Origin: Vulcanimicrobium alpinum
GTDB taxonomy: Bacteria; Vulcanimicrobiota; Vulcanimicrobiia; Vulcanimicrobiales; Vulcanimicrobiaceae
DNA: 64,000 nt
Assembly: GCF_027923555.1 (NCBI RefSeq)
Contig: NZ_AP025523.1
Span: forward strand, 2,484,484-2,548,483
Direction: 5' to 3'
A program made the position numbers and the translations under genes. This document shows, one piece after another, positions 53,026-61,250 of this stretch. Position 1 is the first letter of the stretch. Each line of letters opens with the position of its first letter. Below the pieces are notes generated by a model, which was not told the DNA's origin, made no database searches, and worked only from the letters and a program-made list of their open reading frames with translations.

Positions 53026-54678
53026 ATGGACACGATCGATCGTCCGCACTACCTCACCCACGAGGTGACGAACCAGCCGCCGCCGCTGGCCGAGTACAAC
53101 GCGGCGGCGTCCGATGCGGCGTTGCTTGAGGGGCTCGAGCGCGAGGCTGCCGGCTGGGACGGCGACGGCCTGCTCGCGCTCGGCGCGCGCGCCGGTTCGG
53201 CCGAAGCGATCGGCTGGGGTTTCGACGCGAACCGCCATGCGCCCGAGCTGCGCACGCACGACCGCTACGGCCACCGCATCGACGAGGTTGCCTTCCATCC
53301 AGCCTGGCACCGTTTGATGGAAACCGCGGTCGCGCACGGGCTGCACGGCGCGCCGTGGCGCGAGCCGCGCGCCGGCGCGCACGCGGCGCGCATGGCGCGC
53401 TTCTACGTGTGGTCGCAAGTCGAATCCGGACACGGTTGCCCGATCTCGATGACCTACGCGGCGGTGCCGGTGCTGCGGCGGCGCCCCGATCTCGCCGCGC
53501 TCTTCGAGCCCGCGCTGACGTCGTCGATCTACGAGCCGCACCTGCGACCGCTGCGCGAGAAACGCGGCGCGCTGTGCGGGATGGCGATGACCGAGAAGCA
53601 AGGCGGCTCCGACGTGCGCGCCAACACGACGCGCGCCGAGGCGTTCGACGGCGACACGTACGCGCTGACCGGGCACAAGTGGTTCTGTTCCGCGCCGATG
53701 TCGGATGCGTTCCTCGTCCTCGCGCAGGCGGCAGAGGGGCTGACGTGTTTCTTTCTCCCGCGCATCCTCCCCGACGAGACGCGCAACGCGTTCCACATCC
53801 AGCGGCTCAAAGACAAACTGGGCAACCGTTCCAACGCGTCGAGCGAGATCGAACTCGACGCCGCGCTCGCGCTGCGCGTCGGCGACGAAGGCCGCGGCGT
53901 CGCAACGATCATCGAGATGGTCACGCACACGCGCCTCGACTGCGTCGGCGGGAGCGCCGCGCTGATGCGGCAAGCGTTCGTGCAGGCGGCGCATCATGCG
54001 CGCCACCGTCGCGCGTTCGGCGCGCTGCTCGCCGACCAGCCGCTGATGGAGAACGTCCTGGCCGATCTGGCGCTGGAGTCCGAAGCGGCGACGACCCTGT
54101 TGATGCGTCTCGCCGGCGCCGTCGACCGCAGCGCAGACGATCCGCGCGAAGCGGCGTTCGCGCGCATCGCCATCGCGCTGGGCAAATACTGGGTGTGCAA
54201 GCGGGCGCCGGCGCACGTCGCCGAGGCGATGGAATGCCTCGGCGGCAACGGCTACGTCGAGGAGAGCATCCTGCCGCGGCTCTACCGCGAAGCCCCGGTC
54301 AACGCGATTTGGGAAGGCTCCGGCAACGTCAACGCGCTCGACCTGCTGCGAGCGCTCGCGAAAACGCCGGCATCGTTCGACGCGCTGTTCGCCGAGCTCG
54401 ACGCGGTGCGCGGCGACGATGCGCGCTTCGACGCCGCGCTCGCCGAGACGCGCGATGGATTCGCCGGCGGGGCGGCGGCGGAGCCGCGTAATGCGCGGCG
54501 CGCCGTCGAAGCGCTCGCACTGCTGCTGCAGGCGTCGCTGCTGCTGCGGTACGCGCCGCCGTTCGTCGCCGAGGCGTTCGCGGCAAGCAGACTCGGCAAC
54601 GACGGCGGCGCGACGTTCGGCACGCTGCCGGCCTCCGCCGACGTGCGTGCCATCGTGACCCGCGCCTGGCCGGGCTGA
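53026..54678 (+). CDS. aidB: AidB-like acyl-CoA dehydrogenase
   Basis: Flavoprotein of the acyl-CoA dehydrogenase superfamily, 550 residues, very close in plan to E. coli AidB of the alkylation (Ada) response. Matching segments: THEVTNQPPPLAEYN, FHPAWHRLME, MAMTEKQGGSDVRANTTRAE, RLKDKLGNRSNASSEIEL, EAMECLGGNGYVEES, YREAPVNAIWEGSGNVNALD. AidB binds DNA and is thought to deal with alkylating agents. An AlkA-type glycosylase lies 3 kb away. Start ATG at 53026, 31 bases after the permease. Confidence 0.9.
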   Translation: MDTIDRPHYLTHEVTNQPPPLAEYNAAASDAALLEGLEREAAGWDGDGLLALGARAGSAEAIGWGFDANRHAPELRTHDRYGHRIDEVAFHPAWHRLMETAVAHGLHGAPWREPRAGAHAARMARFYVWSQVESGHGCPISMTYAAVPVLRRRPDLAALFEPALTSSIYEPHLRPLREKRGALCGMAMTEKQGGSDVRANTTRAEAFDGDTYALTGHKWFCSAPMSDAFLVLAQAAEGLTCFFLPRILPDETRNAFHIQRLKDKLGNRSNASSEIELDAALALRVGDEGRGVATIIEMVTHTRLDCVGGSAALMRQAFVQAAHHARHRRAFGALLADQPLMENVLADLALESEAATTLLMRLAGAVDRSADDPREAAFARIAIALGKYWVCKRAPAHVAEAMECLGGNGYVEESILPRLYREAPVNAIWEGSGNVNALDLLRALAKTPASFDALFAELDAVRGDDARFDAALAETRDGFAGGAAAEPRNARRAVEALALLLQASLLLRYAPPFVAEAFAASRLGNDGGATFGTLPASADVRAIVTRAWPG

Positions 54679-54714
54679 CGAGGTCTGCACGCAGCGCCGA
54701 GAAAGGGAACGCGC

Positions 54715-55182
54715 ATGCGCACTGCATCGGTTTTCTCCGCCGCCGCGCTGGCGGTCTGCGTCACGACCGCCGGACTTGCCGCGGTCGCGGCCGCGGCGAC
54801 TCCCAATCCCGGAAACGCCGCGGCCCTCGCGACCGCGAAGGCGCAGTTGGTCACGCTCCGGGCGATGCACGGTTCCGGAGCCGGCGGGACCGTGCAGCTC
54901 AGCGTGATCGGGCGGACCCGCACCCGCGTCGTGGTCCGCATCCCGCAAGGCGGAGCGTACGCGCTCACGCTGCACCCGGGTTCCGACTGCAACGACAATC
55001 GCGCGCTCGCGCAGTCGCTCGCGCTCGCGCCGCTCAACGCAGCCGGAACCGGCGCACCGACGTCGAGCACGGTGGTCGATGTGCCGCTCGAGACGCTGCG
55101 TTCGGGAGACTACGTCGTCGACGTGCGCAAGGCGACGGAGCGAAGCGCCGTCGCACAGGCCTGCGCGCGCCTTACGCGCTGA
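54715..55182 (+). CDS. Small secreted hypothetical protein
   Basis: A 155-residue exported protein with a signal peptide (SAAALAVCVTTAGLAAVAAA) and a small domain with two Cys (GSDCNDNRALAQ and AVAQACARLTR), probably disulphide-bonded. GAAAGGGA precedes the ATG. Its 3' end overlaps the peroxiredoxin gene by 11 bases (convergent). No family recognised. Confidence 0.6.
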   Translation: MRTASVFSAAALAVCVTTAGLAAVAAAATPNPGNAAALATAKAQLVTLRAMHGSGAGGTVQLSVIGRTRTRVVVRIPQGGAYALTLHPGSDCNDNRALAQSLALAPLNAAGTGAPTSSTVVDVPLETLRSGDYVVDVRKATERSAVAQACARLTR

Positions 55183-55738
55183 CCGCGTCGCGCAGCGCCG
55201 CCAGCACGTCGCCGGCGTTGCGGTCCGGCGGGAAGACGGGATAGAACACGCGCTCGATCACGCCGTCGCGCGCGATCCATGCCATCCGCTTGAGCAGAGT
55301 GAGACCGGCGACGTCCATCGTCGGCAAACGCATCGCGTGCGCCAGCGCGAGCTTCTCGTCGCTGAGCACGGGGAACGGGACATGAAGCCGTTCGACCATC
55401 TCGCGCTGATACGCCGGATCTTGCGTGGAGAGGCCGAAGACGCGGGCGCCGAGCGCGCCGAACTCGGCGTGCAAATCGCGGAAGCCGCACGTCTGCGGAG
55501 TGCAGCCGCGGGCGCCGGGGATCATCTCCCAATCGTCGGTCAGCGACGGTTCGCCGGGGCGTCCGGTACGCGGATACGCGAACACCACGACCGTTCCGGG
55601 GATCGCGGCGAGGTCGATCTGCGAACCGTCGGTCGCCGTCAACGTCACCGACGGGATGCGCATTCCGGTGAGATGTGCGGCGGCGCCGTCGTCCTGCGGG
55701 ATCGGGAGGCCGGCGGGGATCTGCGAGATGTCGTTCAT
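55172..55738 (-). CDS. Peroxiredoxin (BCP/PrxQ or redoxin-like)
   Basis: Thiol peroxidase of 188 residues. VVFAYPRTGRP leads to the Cys pair GARGCTPQTCGFRD, the peroxidatic and resolving residues spaced as in PrxQ/BCP. ARVFGLSTQDPAYQREMVE and VPFPVLSDEKLAL are also typical. The segment between the first strand and the Cys pair is longer than usual. The ATG at 55738 overlaps the ClpN gene stop (ATGA). It probably reduces hydroperoxides in the cytoplasm. Confidence 0.85.
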   Translation of the reverse strand: MNDISQIPAGLPIPQDDGAAAHLTGMRIPSVTLTATDGSQIDLAAIPGTVVVFAYPRTGRPGEPSLTDDWEMIPGARGCTPQTCGFRDLHAEFGALGARVFGLSTQDPAYQREMVERLHVPFPVLSDEKLALAHAMRLPTMDVAGLTLLKRMAWIARDGVIERVFYPVFPPDRNAGDVLAALRDAVSA

Positions 55739-56358
55739 GGCGTTTCCTCGCGACGTTCGAACGTGTATGAGCGTTGGTGATCGTCCGGCCGGACGACCGA
55801 CACCTGCACCCGCGTTCCCGGAGGAAGCTGGTGTTGGACGGCAAGCGTCCGGAGCAGCGCCTCCGCGAAGGCCGCGTCGCCGTCGCCGCCGTCGCTGAGA
55901 CGCCATGCGCCGCCATGCGTCGCGGCGGCAGGCGGGTTGTCCGACTCGCGGACGGTCCGCGCGATCGTCGCGATCGCCTCTTCGAGCGCATCACGGCCAA
56001 CGCCGGGGACTAGATCCGGCATCTCGGCATCGAGGATGCCCAGCGAGATGTGCGTCGTGTCGATGAACCGGTCGTTGTGGGCGCGGGCGTGCACGAACGC
56101 GCGCTCGATCGCATGCTTCGACTCGCCGGAGAACACCATCTCGGTCGTCGGCGCCTGACCGGCGGCGCCGAGCCGTTCCTTCAGCGCGCTGCGGTCGATG
56201 CTGCGCGAGAGCAGTGCCCCGAGCTCGTCGTCGGAGTCGGCCAAACCGAAGAGGATGTGCTGCGTCCCGATGCCGGGGGAGCCGAACATCTGCGCGACTT
56301 CCTGCGCGCGAACGATCGCGTGCCGGGCTCGCTCGGTGAACGGCTCCCACATCGACAT
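55735..56358 (-). CDS. Clp N-terminal-domain protein without ATPase
   Basis: A 207-residue protein made of the double Clp repeat that forms the N-domain of ClpA/ClpC (PFTERARHAIVRAQEVAQMF, GTQHILFGLADSDDELGALL, FVHARAHNDRFIDTTHISLG), followed by a unique tail of about 80 residues. There is no AAA+ module. Stand-alone ClpN proteins may act as adaptors or as ClpC-like substrate binders. Start at ATG 56358, or 56352. It is coupled to the peroxiredoxin. Confidence 0.85.
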   Translation of the reverse strand: MSMWEPFTERARHAIVRAQEVAQMFGSPGIGTQHILFGLADSDDELGALLSRSIDRSALKERLGAAGQAPTTEMVFSGESKHAIERAFVHARAHNDRFIDTTHISLGILDAEMPDLVPGVGRDALEEAIATIARTVRESDNPPAAATHGGAWRLSDGGDGDAAFAEALLRTLAVQHQLPPGTRVQVSVVRPDDHQRSYTFERREETP

Positions 56359-56362
56359 CGGC

Positions 56363-56629
56363 TCACTCCCACATCGCTTCGTGCACGTAACACCACTTCC
56401 AGCGTTCGCCGGCTTCGAGCGAGGCGATCACCGGGTGCTTCGCCGCCTGATGATGTTTGGTCGCGTGCGTGTTCTTTGAGGAGTCGCAGCAGCCGACGTG
56501 ACCGCAGGCGTCGCAGAGGCGCAGGTGCACCCACGCGTCGCCGCTGCGGAGGCACTCTTCGCAGCCCTGCGGCGTGTTTGGCGCGTGATGCGCCAGCGTC
56601 GCCGCGTGCGCGCACGCGCCTTCGGTCAC
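56363..56629 (-). CDS. UBP-type zinc-finger protein
   Basis: An 88-residue single-domain protein with the ZnF_UBP pattern: CAHAATL, GCEECLRSGDAWVHLRLC, DACGHVGCCDSSKNTHATKH and HPVIASLEAGERWKWCYVH. In eukaryotes this domain binds ubiquitin tails; bacterial stand-alone versions have no known role. Start ATG at 56629, overlapping the pirin stop by four bases. Only four bases separate it from the ClpN gene. Confidence 0.85.
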   Translation of the reverse strand: MTEGACAHAATLAHHAPNTPQGCEECLRSGDAWVHLRLCDACGHVGCCDSSKNTHATKHHQAAKHPVIASLEAGERWKWCYVHEAMWE

Positions 56630-57366
56630 GCGTCCTCCAGGCGAACGCCGGTCGGCGGTACGTCCCAGAGGACGAGTTCGCCACTTCCGCGCACGGCGAG
56701 ATCGCGCACGCCGTGGATGCGCACCGCGTCGCCTGCGCCGAGCGTCTCACCGTTCGCCGTCACCGTGCCCTCGGCGACGAAGAGAAATCCGTAGCGCGAC
56801 GGGTCGAGTGCGTATTCGAGCGCCGCGTCCTCGAGACGCGCGACGCGCACCGTCGCGTCCTGGCGCAACGAGACCGGCGCCTCGATGCCGGACTGGCCGC
56901 TCGCGATCGTGAGCCAGCGGTTGCGCCGCTCGTCTTCCGCGAACGTATGCTGGCCGTAGGCCGGCGCTTCGCCGTAACTGCGCGGCAGCACCCACATCTG
57001 CACGAAGTGGACGTCGCGGCTCTGCGAGTGGTTGAACTCGCTGTGCTGCACGCCGGTCCCCGCGCTCATGTATTGCACGCCGCCCGGCGCGACGACGCCG
57101 TGGTGGCCCATCGAGTCGCGGTGCTCCAGCTCGCCGCGCAGGACGTAGGTGACGATCTCCATGTCGCGATGCGGATGGGTGCCGAAGCCCTTCCCCGGCT
57201 GCACCACGTCGTCGTTGAAGACCCGCAGCGCGCCCCAGTTCAGGTTCTCCGGGTCGTAGTAGTCGGCGAAGCTGAACGAGTGGTGCGTCTGCAGCCAGCC
57301 GAAGTCGAAGAATGCCCGGTCCTTCGCACGCTGGATCGCGAATACGGGCGCCGTCTGAGTAGCCAT
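56626..57366 (-). CDS. Pirin-family bicupin
   Basis: A 246-residue YhhW/pirin-like protein, quercetinase type. The metal site is in GTHPHRDMEIVTYVLRGEL (two His) and GTGVQHSEFNHS (His and Glu), with the family hallmark FGWLQTHHSFSF. The C-terminal cupin lacks metal ligands, as is usual. It heads the minus-strand run pirin-UBP-ClpN-peroxiredoxin. The natural substrate is unknown. Confidence 0.9.
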   Translation of the reverse strand: MATQTAPVFAIQRAKDRAFFDFGWLQTHHSFSFADYYDPENLNWGALRVFNDDVVQPGKGFGTHPHRDMEIVTYVLRGELEHRDSMGHHGVVAPGGVQYMSAGTGVQHSEFNHSQSRDVHFVQMWVLPRSYGEAPAYGQHTFAEDERRNRWLTIASGQSGIEAPVSLRQDATVRVARLEDAALEYALDPSRYGFLFVAEGTVTANGETLGAGDAVRIHGVRDLAVRGSGELVLWDVPPTGVRLEDA

Positions 57367-57442
57367 CGTGATCTCCAGGGACCCGCCGGGTTCGTGAGCG
57401 GTTCCGTCCGTTCCCGGCCGGTAACCGGTCCCCCCGTCGCGC

Positions 57443-58339
57443 TCAGCGCGTCAGGCTGATCTCGCCGCGTTCGTCGAGGCGGCCTAGGAGCAGATGGTAG
57501 TACAGCATCCCCTGTTGCGGCTGCAGACGCTCGAGGATCGGTTCGGCTTCGATCGCGGGATCGCCGGAGAGTTTGCGCAGTCCGGCCGTCGCGCCGGAGT
57601 CGTTCATCGGGAAGATGTCGAGACGGCCGAAGCCGCGCAGCGCAACGACCGCAGCCGTCCACGGCCCGATCCCTTTGTGCTCGACCAGCGCCGCGATCAG
57701 ATCGGGTGTCGTAAGCTCGGCGAGCGCGGCTTCGTCGAGCGCGCCATCGGCGATCGCGTGCGCGACGGCCTTGAGCGCATTGATCTTGTTCACCGACAAC
57801 CCGAGGCTCCGCAGTTCCGGCGGATCGGCGGCAAGGATCGTCGCCGCGTCCGGAAACGGGAACAGCCGTACGCCGTCGGCCTCGGACGCGACCGCGAAGC
57901 GCTCAATGACGCGACGCAGGATCGCACCCGCGGCGTGGATCGACACCTGCTGGTACACGACCGCGTTGACGATCGCTTCCCACAGCGTCGGATAGCGCGG
58001 CGGACGGACGCCGCGCGCGAGCGTCGCGATCCGGTCGAGCCACGCGAACGCACGAGCGCCGTCGTACAACGGCGTCAGGTCGACGTCGGTGCCGAGCGCG
58101 CGGCGCACAACCGAGACGGCGTCGAAACGCGCGGCCTGCGGCCCGTCGAAGCGCACGCGCACCGCATCCGGCGCGGGCTGGTCGACGGTGAGCAGCGTCG
58201 GCGCGCGCGGATCGCCCAGCAGCCGGCGATACACCCCGCCTTCGAACACGTCGACCACGTTGGTGGAGAGCCGTCGCAGCACCACCGCGGAAAGATCGCG
58301 CCGATACGGCGTGCGCACCGGCACGAGCGTCCCGTTCAC
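57443..58339 (-). CDS. alkA: DNA-3-methyladenine glycosylase II-like (AlkA/HhH-GPD)
   Basis: Base-excision glycosylase of 298 residues. The helix-hairpin-helix is LVEHKGIGPWTAAVVAL. The catalytic Asp follows in DIFPMNDSGATAGL. The N-terminus resembles the AlkA N-domain. It removes alkylated purines. With AidB nearby it points to an alkylation response, although no Ada or AlkB was found in the window. Start ATG at 58339, divergent from the second ABC permease with 62 bases between them. Confidence 0.85.
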   Translation of the reverse strand: MNGTLVPVRTPYRRDLSAVVLRRLSTNVVDVFEGGVYRRLLGDPRAPTLLTVDQPAPDAVRVRFDGPQAARFDAVSVVRRALGTDVDLTPLYDGARAFAWLDRIATLARGVRPPRYPTLWEAIVNAVVYQQVSIHAAGAILRRVIERFAVASEADGVRLFPFPDAATILAADPPELRSLGLSVNKINALKAVAHAIADGALDEAALAELTTPDLIAALVEHKGIGPWTAAVVALRGFGRLDIFPMNDSGATAGLRKLSGDPAIEAEPILERLQPQQGMLYYHLLLGRLDERGEISLTR

Positions 58340-58401
58340 CGCGCGTTCCTTTCCGGCGCAGGTTCCCGGAACCCGTCGTCGTCCCGGCGAATCAGGCCCG
58401 C

Positions 58402-59199
58402 GTGTACCTGACGACGTACGCGCGCTACTGGCGGATCAACCTGCTCACCATGCTCGAGTACCGGGCGAACTTCCTGATGTGGTTCGGGTTCACGATCGTC
58501 TATCACGGCACCGCGATCGCGGCGCTCTGGATCACGCTGCGCAACTTTCCGTCGATCAACGGCTGGAACTTTCGCGACACCGCCTTCATGTACGGCCTGT
58601 GGATGCTCGGACACGGACTGCACAACACGTTCTTCTTCACCGTCGGCGGCGTCCCCGAATTCGTGCGCGAAGGTCGCTTCGACCGGTTCCTCGTCCGTCC
58701 GCTCGATCCGCTCTTTCAGGCGCTGACGGTGCCGCAGCAGATCTGGCCCGACGAACTGATCCTCGCGATCGTGTACTTCTGCGTCGTCACGGTCTACGCC
58801 GGCGTCCACGTCGACTGGCTCTTCATCGCGTACGTCCCGTTCGTCGCGCTCGGCGGGGCGCTGATCGATTTCGGAATCAACCTCGCGATCGCGACGGCGT
58901 CGTTCTGGTTCACGCGCATCGACTCGCTGCGCTGGGTGTTCATGTCGCTCGAACAGGAGTTCTCGCGCTATCCGATCTCGATCTATCAGCGCGGCGTGCG
59001 CCTCGTGCTCGCGTTCGTGCTCCCGTTCGCGTTCATGAACTACTTTCCGGCGACGTTTCTGCTGCACAAAAGCGAGACCGGGCTCTCGCTCAACCCGGCC
59101 GTCGGCCTGCTCACCCCCGTCGTCGGAGCGGCGTGCTTCGCGATCGCCTACCTCTTCTGGCGGGTCGGAATCGACCGGTACCAGGGCACCGGAAGTTGA
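58402..59199 (+). CDS. ABC-2 exporter permease (DUF990 family), copy 2
   Basis: Inner-membrane protein of 265 residues, about six spans, with YARYWRINLLTMLEYRANFL at the N-terminus and REGRFDRFLVRPLDPLFQAL as the conserved cytoplasmic segment of ABC2_membrane_6. It is the expected second permease for the ATPase at 50599 and the permease at 52161, but lies 5.4 kb from the latter. Start GTG at 58402. Confidence 0.85.
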   Translation: MYLTTYARYWRINLLTMLEYRANFLMWFGFTIVYHGTAIAALWITLRNFPSINGWNFRDTAFMYGLWMLGHGLHNTFFFTVGGVPEFVREGRFDRFLVRPLDPLFQALTVPQQIWPDELILAIVYFCVVTVYAGVHVDWLFIAYVPFVALGGALIDFGINLAIATASFWFTRIDSLRWVFMSLEQEFSRYPISIYQRGVRLVLAFVLPFAFMNYFPATFLLHKSETGLSLNPAVGLLTPVVGAACFAIAYLFWRVGIDRYQGTGS

Positions 59200-59229
59200 A
59201 CGTTCTTCGCTGGGGGGTAGACAGCGAGA

Positions 59230-59553
59230 ATGAGCCGTGCGTTCACCAAGGAGCGCGACGATGCGCCCCAACCCGAGCCCGTGCTGCGCAAGCGCGTCGA
59301 GGAGCTCCCGGCCCGGCCCGACGATCTGCGCGTGGTCGGCCCGGGCGCCCACGTCGTCGTGGAAGGCGTCGATGCCGAGCCCCGCACGTTCACGATCGCC
59401 GGTTACGACGAGACGGACCTTGCCGCGCAGCGCATCGGGATCGACTCACCGCTGGCCCAGGCGCTGCTCGGCAAGCGAGCCGGCAACCGGGTCGTCTGGC
59501 ATCGTCCGGCCGGCGACCGCACCCTGCGGATCGCGCGGGTCGAGTACGACTGA
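59230..59553 (+). CDS. Small protein with GreA/GreB C-terminal domain
   Basis: A 107-residue protein whose C-terminal half (GIDSPLAQALLGKRAGNRVV then WHRPAGDRTLRIARVEYD) is the FKBP-like C-domain of GreA/GreB, also found in Rnk. The coiled-coil of Gre factors that reaches the RNA polymerase active site is absent; the short N-terminus is charged. It may bind RNA polymerase near the secondary channel as Rnk does. Start ATG at 59230. Confidence 0.8.
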   Translation: MSRAFTKERDDAPQPEPVLRKRVEELPARPDDLRVVGPGAHVVVEGVDAEPRTFTIAGYDETDLAAQRIGIDSPLAQALLGKRAGNRVVWHRPAGDRTLRIARVEYD

Positions 59554-59607
59554 CGGCTCGCTGACCGCCCCGGGGACGCCCGGCGGCGGCGGGCGAAACG
59601 CCGCCCG

Positions 59608-60723
59608 ATGGCCTGGCTGACCGCGACGTACCTGATCGACGCCGCCCCCGACGAAATCGAGGCGCGGGCCTCCGCGCTCGCGATCGAGCAGAGCGTCGAG
59701 TGCCCGCTAGCGGCGATCGGCGACCAGCGCGTCCTGCATGAGATCGTCGGGCGCGTCGCCGGGATCGAACCGGCCGGCGACGGCCGCTATCGCGTCGACG
59801 TCGGGCTCGCCGTCGAGACGACGGGCGGCGAGCCGGCGCAATTGATGAACATGATCTTCGGGAACTGCTCGTTGTGGGAGCACGTGCGCTTCGTCGACGT
59901 GACGCTGCCCGAGCCGCTGCTCGCGCGCTTCCCCGGACCGCGGCACGGGATCGCAGGGATCCGGGCGCTGCTCGACGCGCCGCAGCGCGCGATGACGAGC
60001 ACCGCCGTCAAGCCGCAGGGGCTCCCCGTCGCCGAACTCGCGCGATTGTGCAAGACCTTCGCGCTGGGTGGCGTCGACATCGTGAAAGACGACCACGGGA
60101 TCGCGAATCAAACCTATTCGCCGTTCGACGAACGCGTGCGGGCCTGCCAGCGCGCGGTGCTCGAAGCGGTGGAGACGACCGGCAAGCCGGCGTTCTATGC
60201 GCCGAGCCTGTCGGGGACGCCGCGCGTTCTGCGGGAGCGCGCGCGGCTCGCCCGCGATCTGGGCGTGCGCGTCGTACTCGTCGCGCCGATGCTGATCGGC
60301 CTTCCGGCGTTCGCCGATCTGGTCGACGAATTCCCCGAGTTCGTCTACCTCGCGCATCCCTCCGCGGCCGGCGGCCGGATCGATCCGGTGCTGATCTTCG
60401 GCAAACTGTTTCGCCTCTTCGGCGCCGATGCCGTGATCTTCACCAACTATGGCGGACGCTTCGCGTATCCGCGCGAGTCGTGCGCCGCGCTGGCCGCTGC
60501 GGCGCGCGCGCCTTGGGGCACGCTCGCTCCGGCGCTCCCGGTCCCGGCCGGCGGGATGCTGCTCGAACGCGTCGACGAATTGCTCGAGTTCTACGGGGAC
60601 GATACGATGATGCTGATCGGCGGCAACCTGCTGATCGCGCGCGACGCGCTCTTGGAGCGGACGCGCGAGTACGTTGCGAAGGTCGAGGGTCATGGACGCA
60701 CGCACGTCGCGCTTCACGCGTAA
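59608..60723 (+). CDS. RuBisCO-like protein (form IV), likely methylthio-ribulose phosphate isomerase
   Basis: A 371-residue RuBisCO large-chain homologue, much shorter than true RuBisCO (about 470). The catalytic Lys of loop 1 remains in TSTAVKPQGLP, but the second Lys is Gln. The carbamylation motif reads GGVDIVKDDHGIANQ: Lys and Asp are kept, Glu204 is His. The loop-6 Lys region reads NYGGRF, and the Ser379 position is Ala (VPAGGM). These changes rule out CO2 fixation. The overlapping downstream cupin matches the gene pair of R. rubrum, where the RuBisCO-like protein isomerises 5-methylthioribulose 1-phosphate. Other form-IV roles, such as D-apionate breakdown, are possible. Confidence 0.85.
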   Translation: MAWLTATYLIDAAPDEIEARASALAIEQSVECPLAAIGDQRVLHEIVGRVAGIEPAGDGRYRVDVGLAVETTGGEPAQLMNMIFGNCSLWEHVRFVDVTLPEPLLARFPGPRHGIAGIRALLDAPQRAMTSTAVKPQGLPVAELARLCKTFALGGVDIVKDDHGIANQTYSPFDERVRACQRAVLEAVETTGKPAFYAPSLSGTPRVLRERARLARDLGVRVVLVAPMLIGLPAFADLVDEFPEFVYLAHPSAAGGRIDPVLIFGKLFRLFGADAVIFTNYGGRFAYPRESCAALAAAARAPWGTLAPALPVPAGGMLLERVDELLEFYGDDTMMLIGGNLLIARDALLERTREYVAKVEGHGRTHVALHA

Positions 60724-61156
60724 GTTCCGCGCCGGCGGGGCGTTCGGCTGGGACGACGTCGACGTGCTCGCGTACAAAGAAGCCGGCGGCGCGCCGTTCC
60801 GCGCGGTGACGCGACAGGTGCTCTTCGAGGAGGCCGAGCAGGGCTGCCAATTACGCTACTTCGAGGTCGCGCCCGGCGGCCACACGACGCTCGAGCGGCA
60901 CGAGCACGTGCACGCGGTGCTCGTCCTGCGAGGCCGCGGCGCGGCACTCATCGGCGACGAGGTGCGCGAGATCGGCGAACACGATCTGTGCCGCATCCCG
61001 CCGATGACGTGGCATCAGTTCCGCGCCGCCGATGACGCGCCGCTCGGATTCTTGTGCCTGGTCAGCTCGGAGCGCGATCGCCCGCAGCTTCCCTCCGACG
61101 CCGATCTCGCGGCGCTCCGCACCGACCCCGCGGTCGCCGCGTTCCTTCGCATCTAG
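60692..61156 (+). CDS. Cupin, likely methylthio-xylulose phosphate methylsulfurylase
   Basis: Single-domain cupin of 154 residues with the metal-binding motif RHEHVHAVLVLRGRG and the second motif PPMTWHQFRAADDAPLG. It begins at ATG 60692, inside the last 32 bases of the RuBisCO-like gene, preceded by GAGGG, so the two are translationally coupled. In R. rubrum the equivalent cupin converts 1-methylthioxylulose 5-phosphate into 1-deoxyxylulose 5-phosphate and methanethiol. That role is inferred from context; sequence alone shows only a metal-binding cupin. Confidence 0.75.
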   Translation: MDARTSRFTRKFRAGGAFGWDDVDVLAYKEAGGAPFRAVTRQVLFEEAEQGCQLRYFEVAPGGHTTLERHEHVHAVLVLRGRGAALIGDEVREIGEHDLCRIPPMTWHQFRAADDAPLGFLCLVSSERDRPQLPSDADLAALRTDPAVAAFLRI

Positions 61157-61170
61157 ATCGCTTTCGCACG

Positions 61171-61213
61171 AAGAAAACCGTCGAGCCCCGTCCGCATTGC
61201 GAACGAGGCTCGA
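61171..61213 (-). terminator. Intrinsic terminator of the HD-GYP gene
   Basis: On the minus strand TCGAGCCTCGTTCGC pairs with GCGGACGGGGCTCGA through an AAT loop, all paired if two G-U pairs are allowed. It is followed by GGTTTTCTT. It lies 38 bases after the HD-GYP stop and converges with the cupin gene. Confidence 0.75.
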
Positions 61214-61250
61214 TCGGCGCCCACACCCGGGCGACGCGGGGGAGACAGAT

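Noticed and set aside
59608-60723. True carboxylating RuBisCO
   Set aside because: Too short, and several catalytic positions are changed (Glu204 to His, Lys to Gln in loop 1, Ser379 to Ala). No carboxysome or Calvin-cycle gene nearby.
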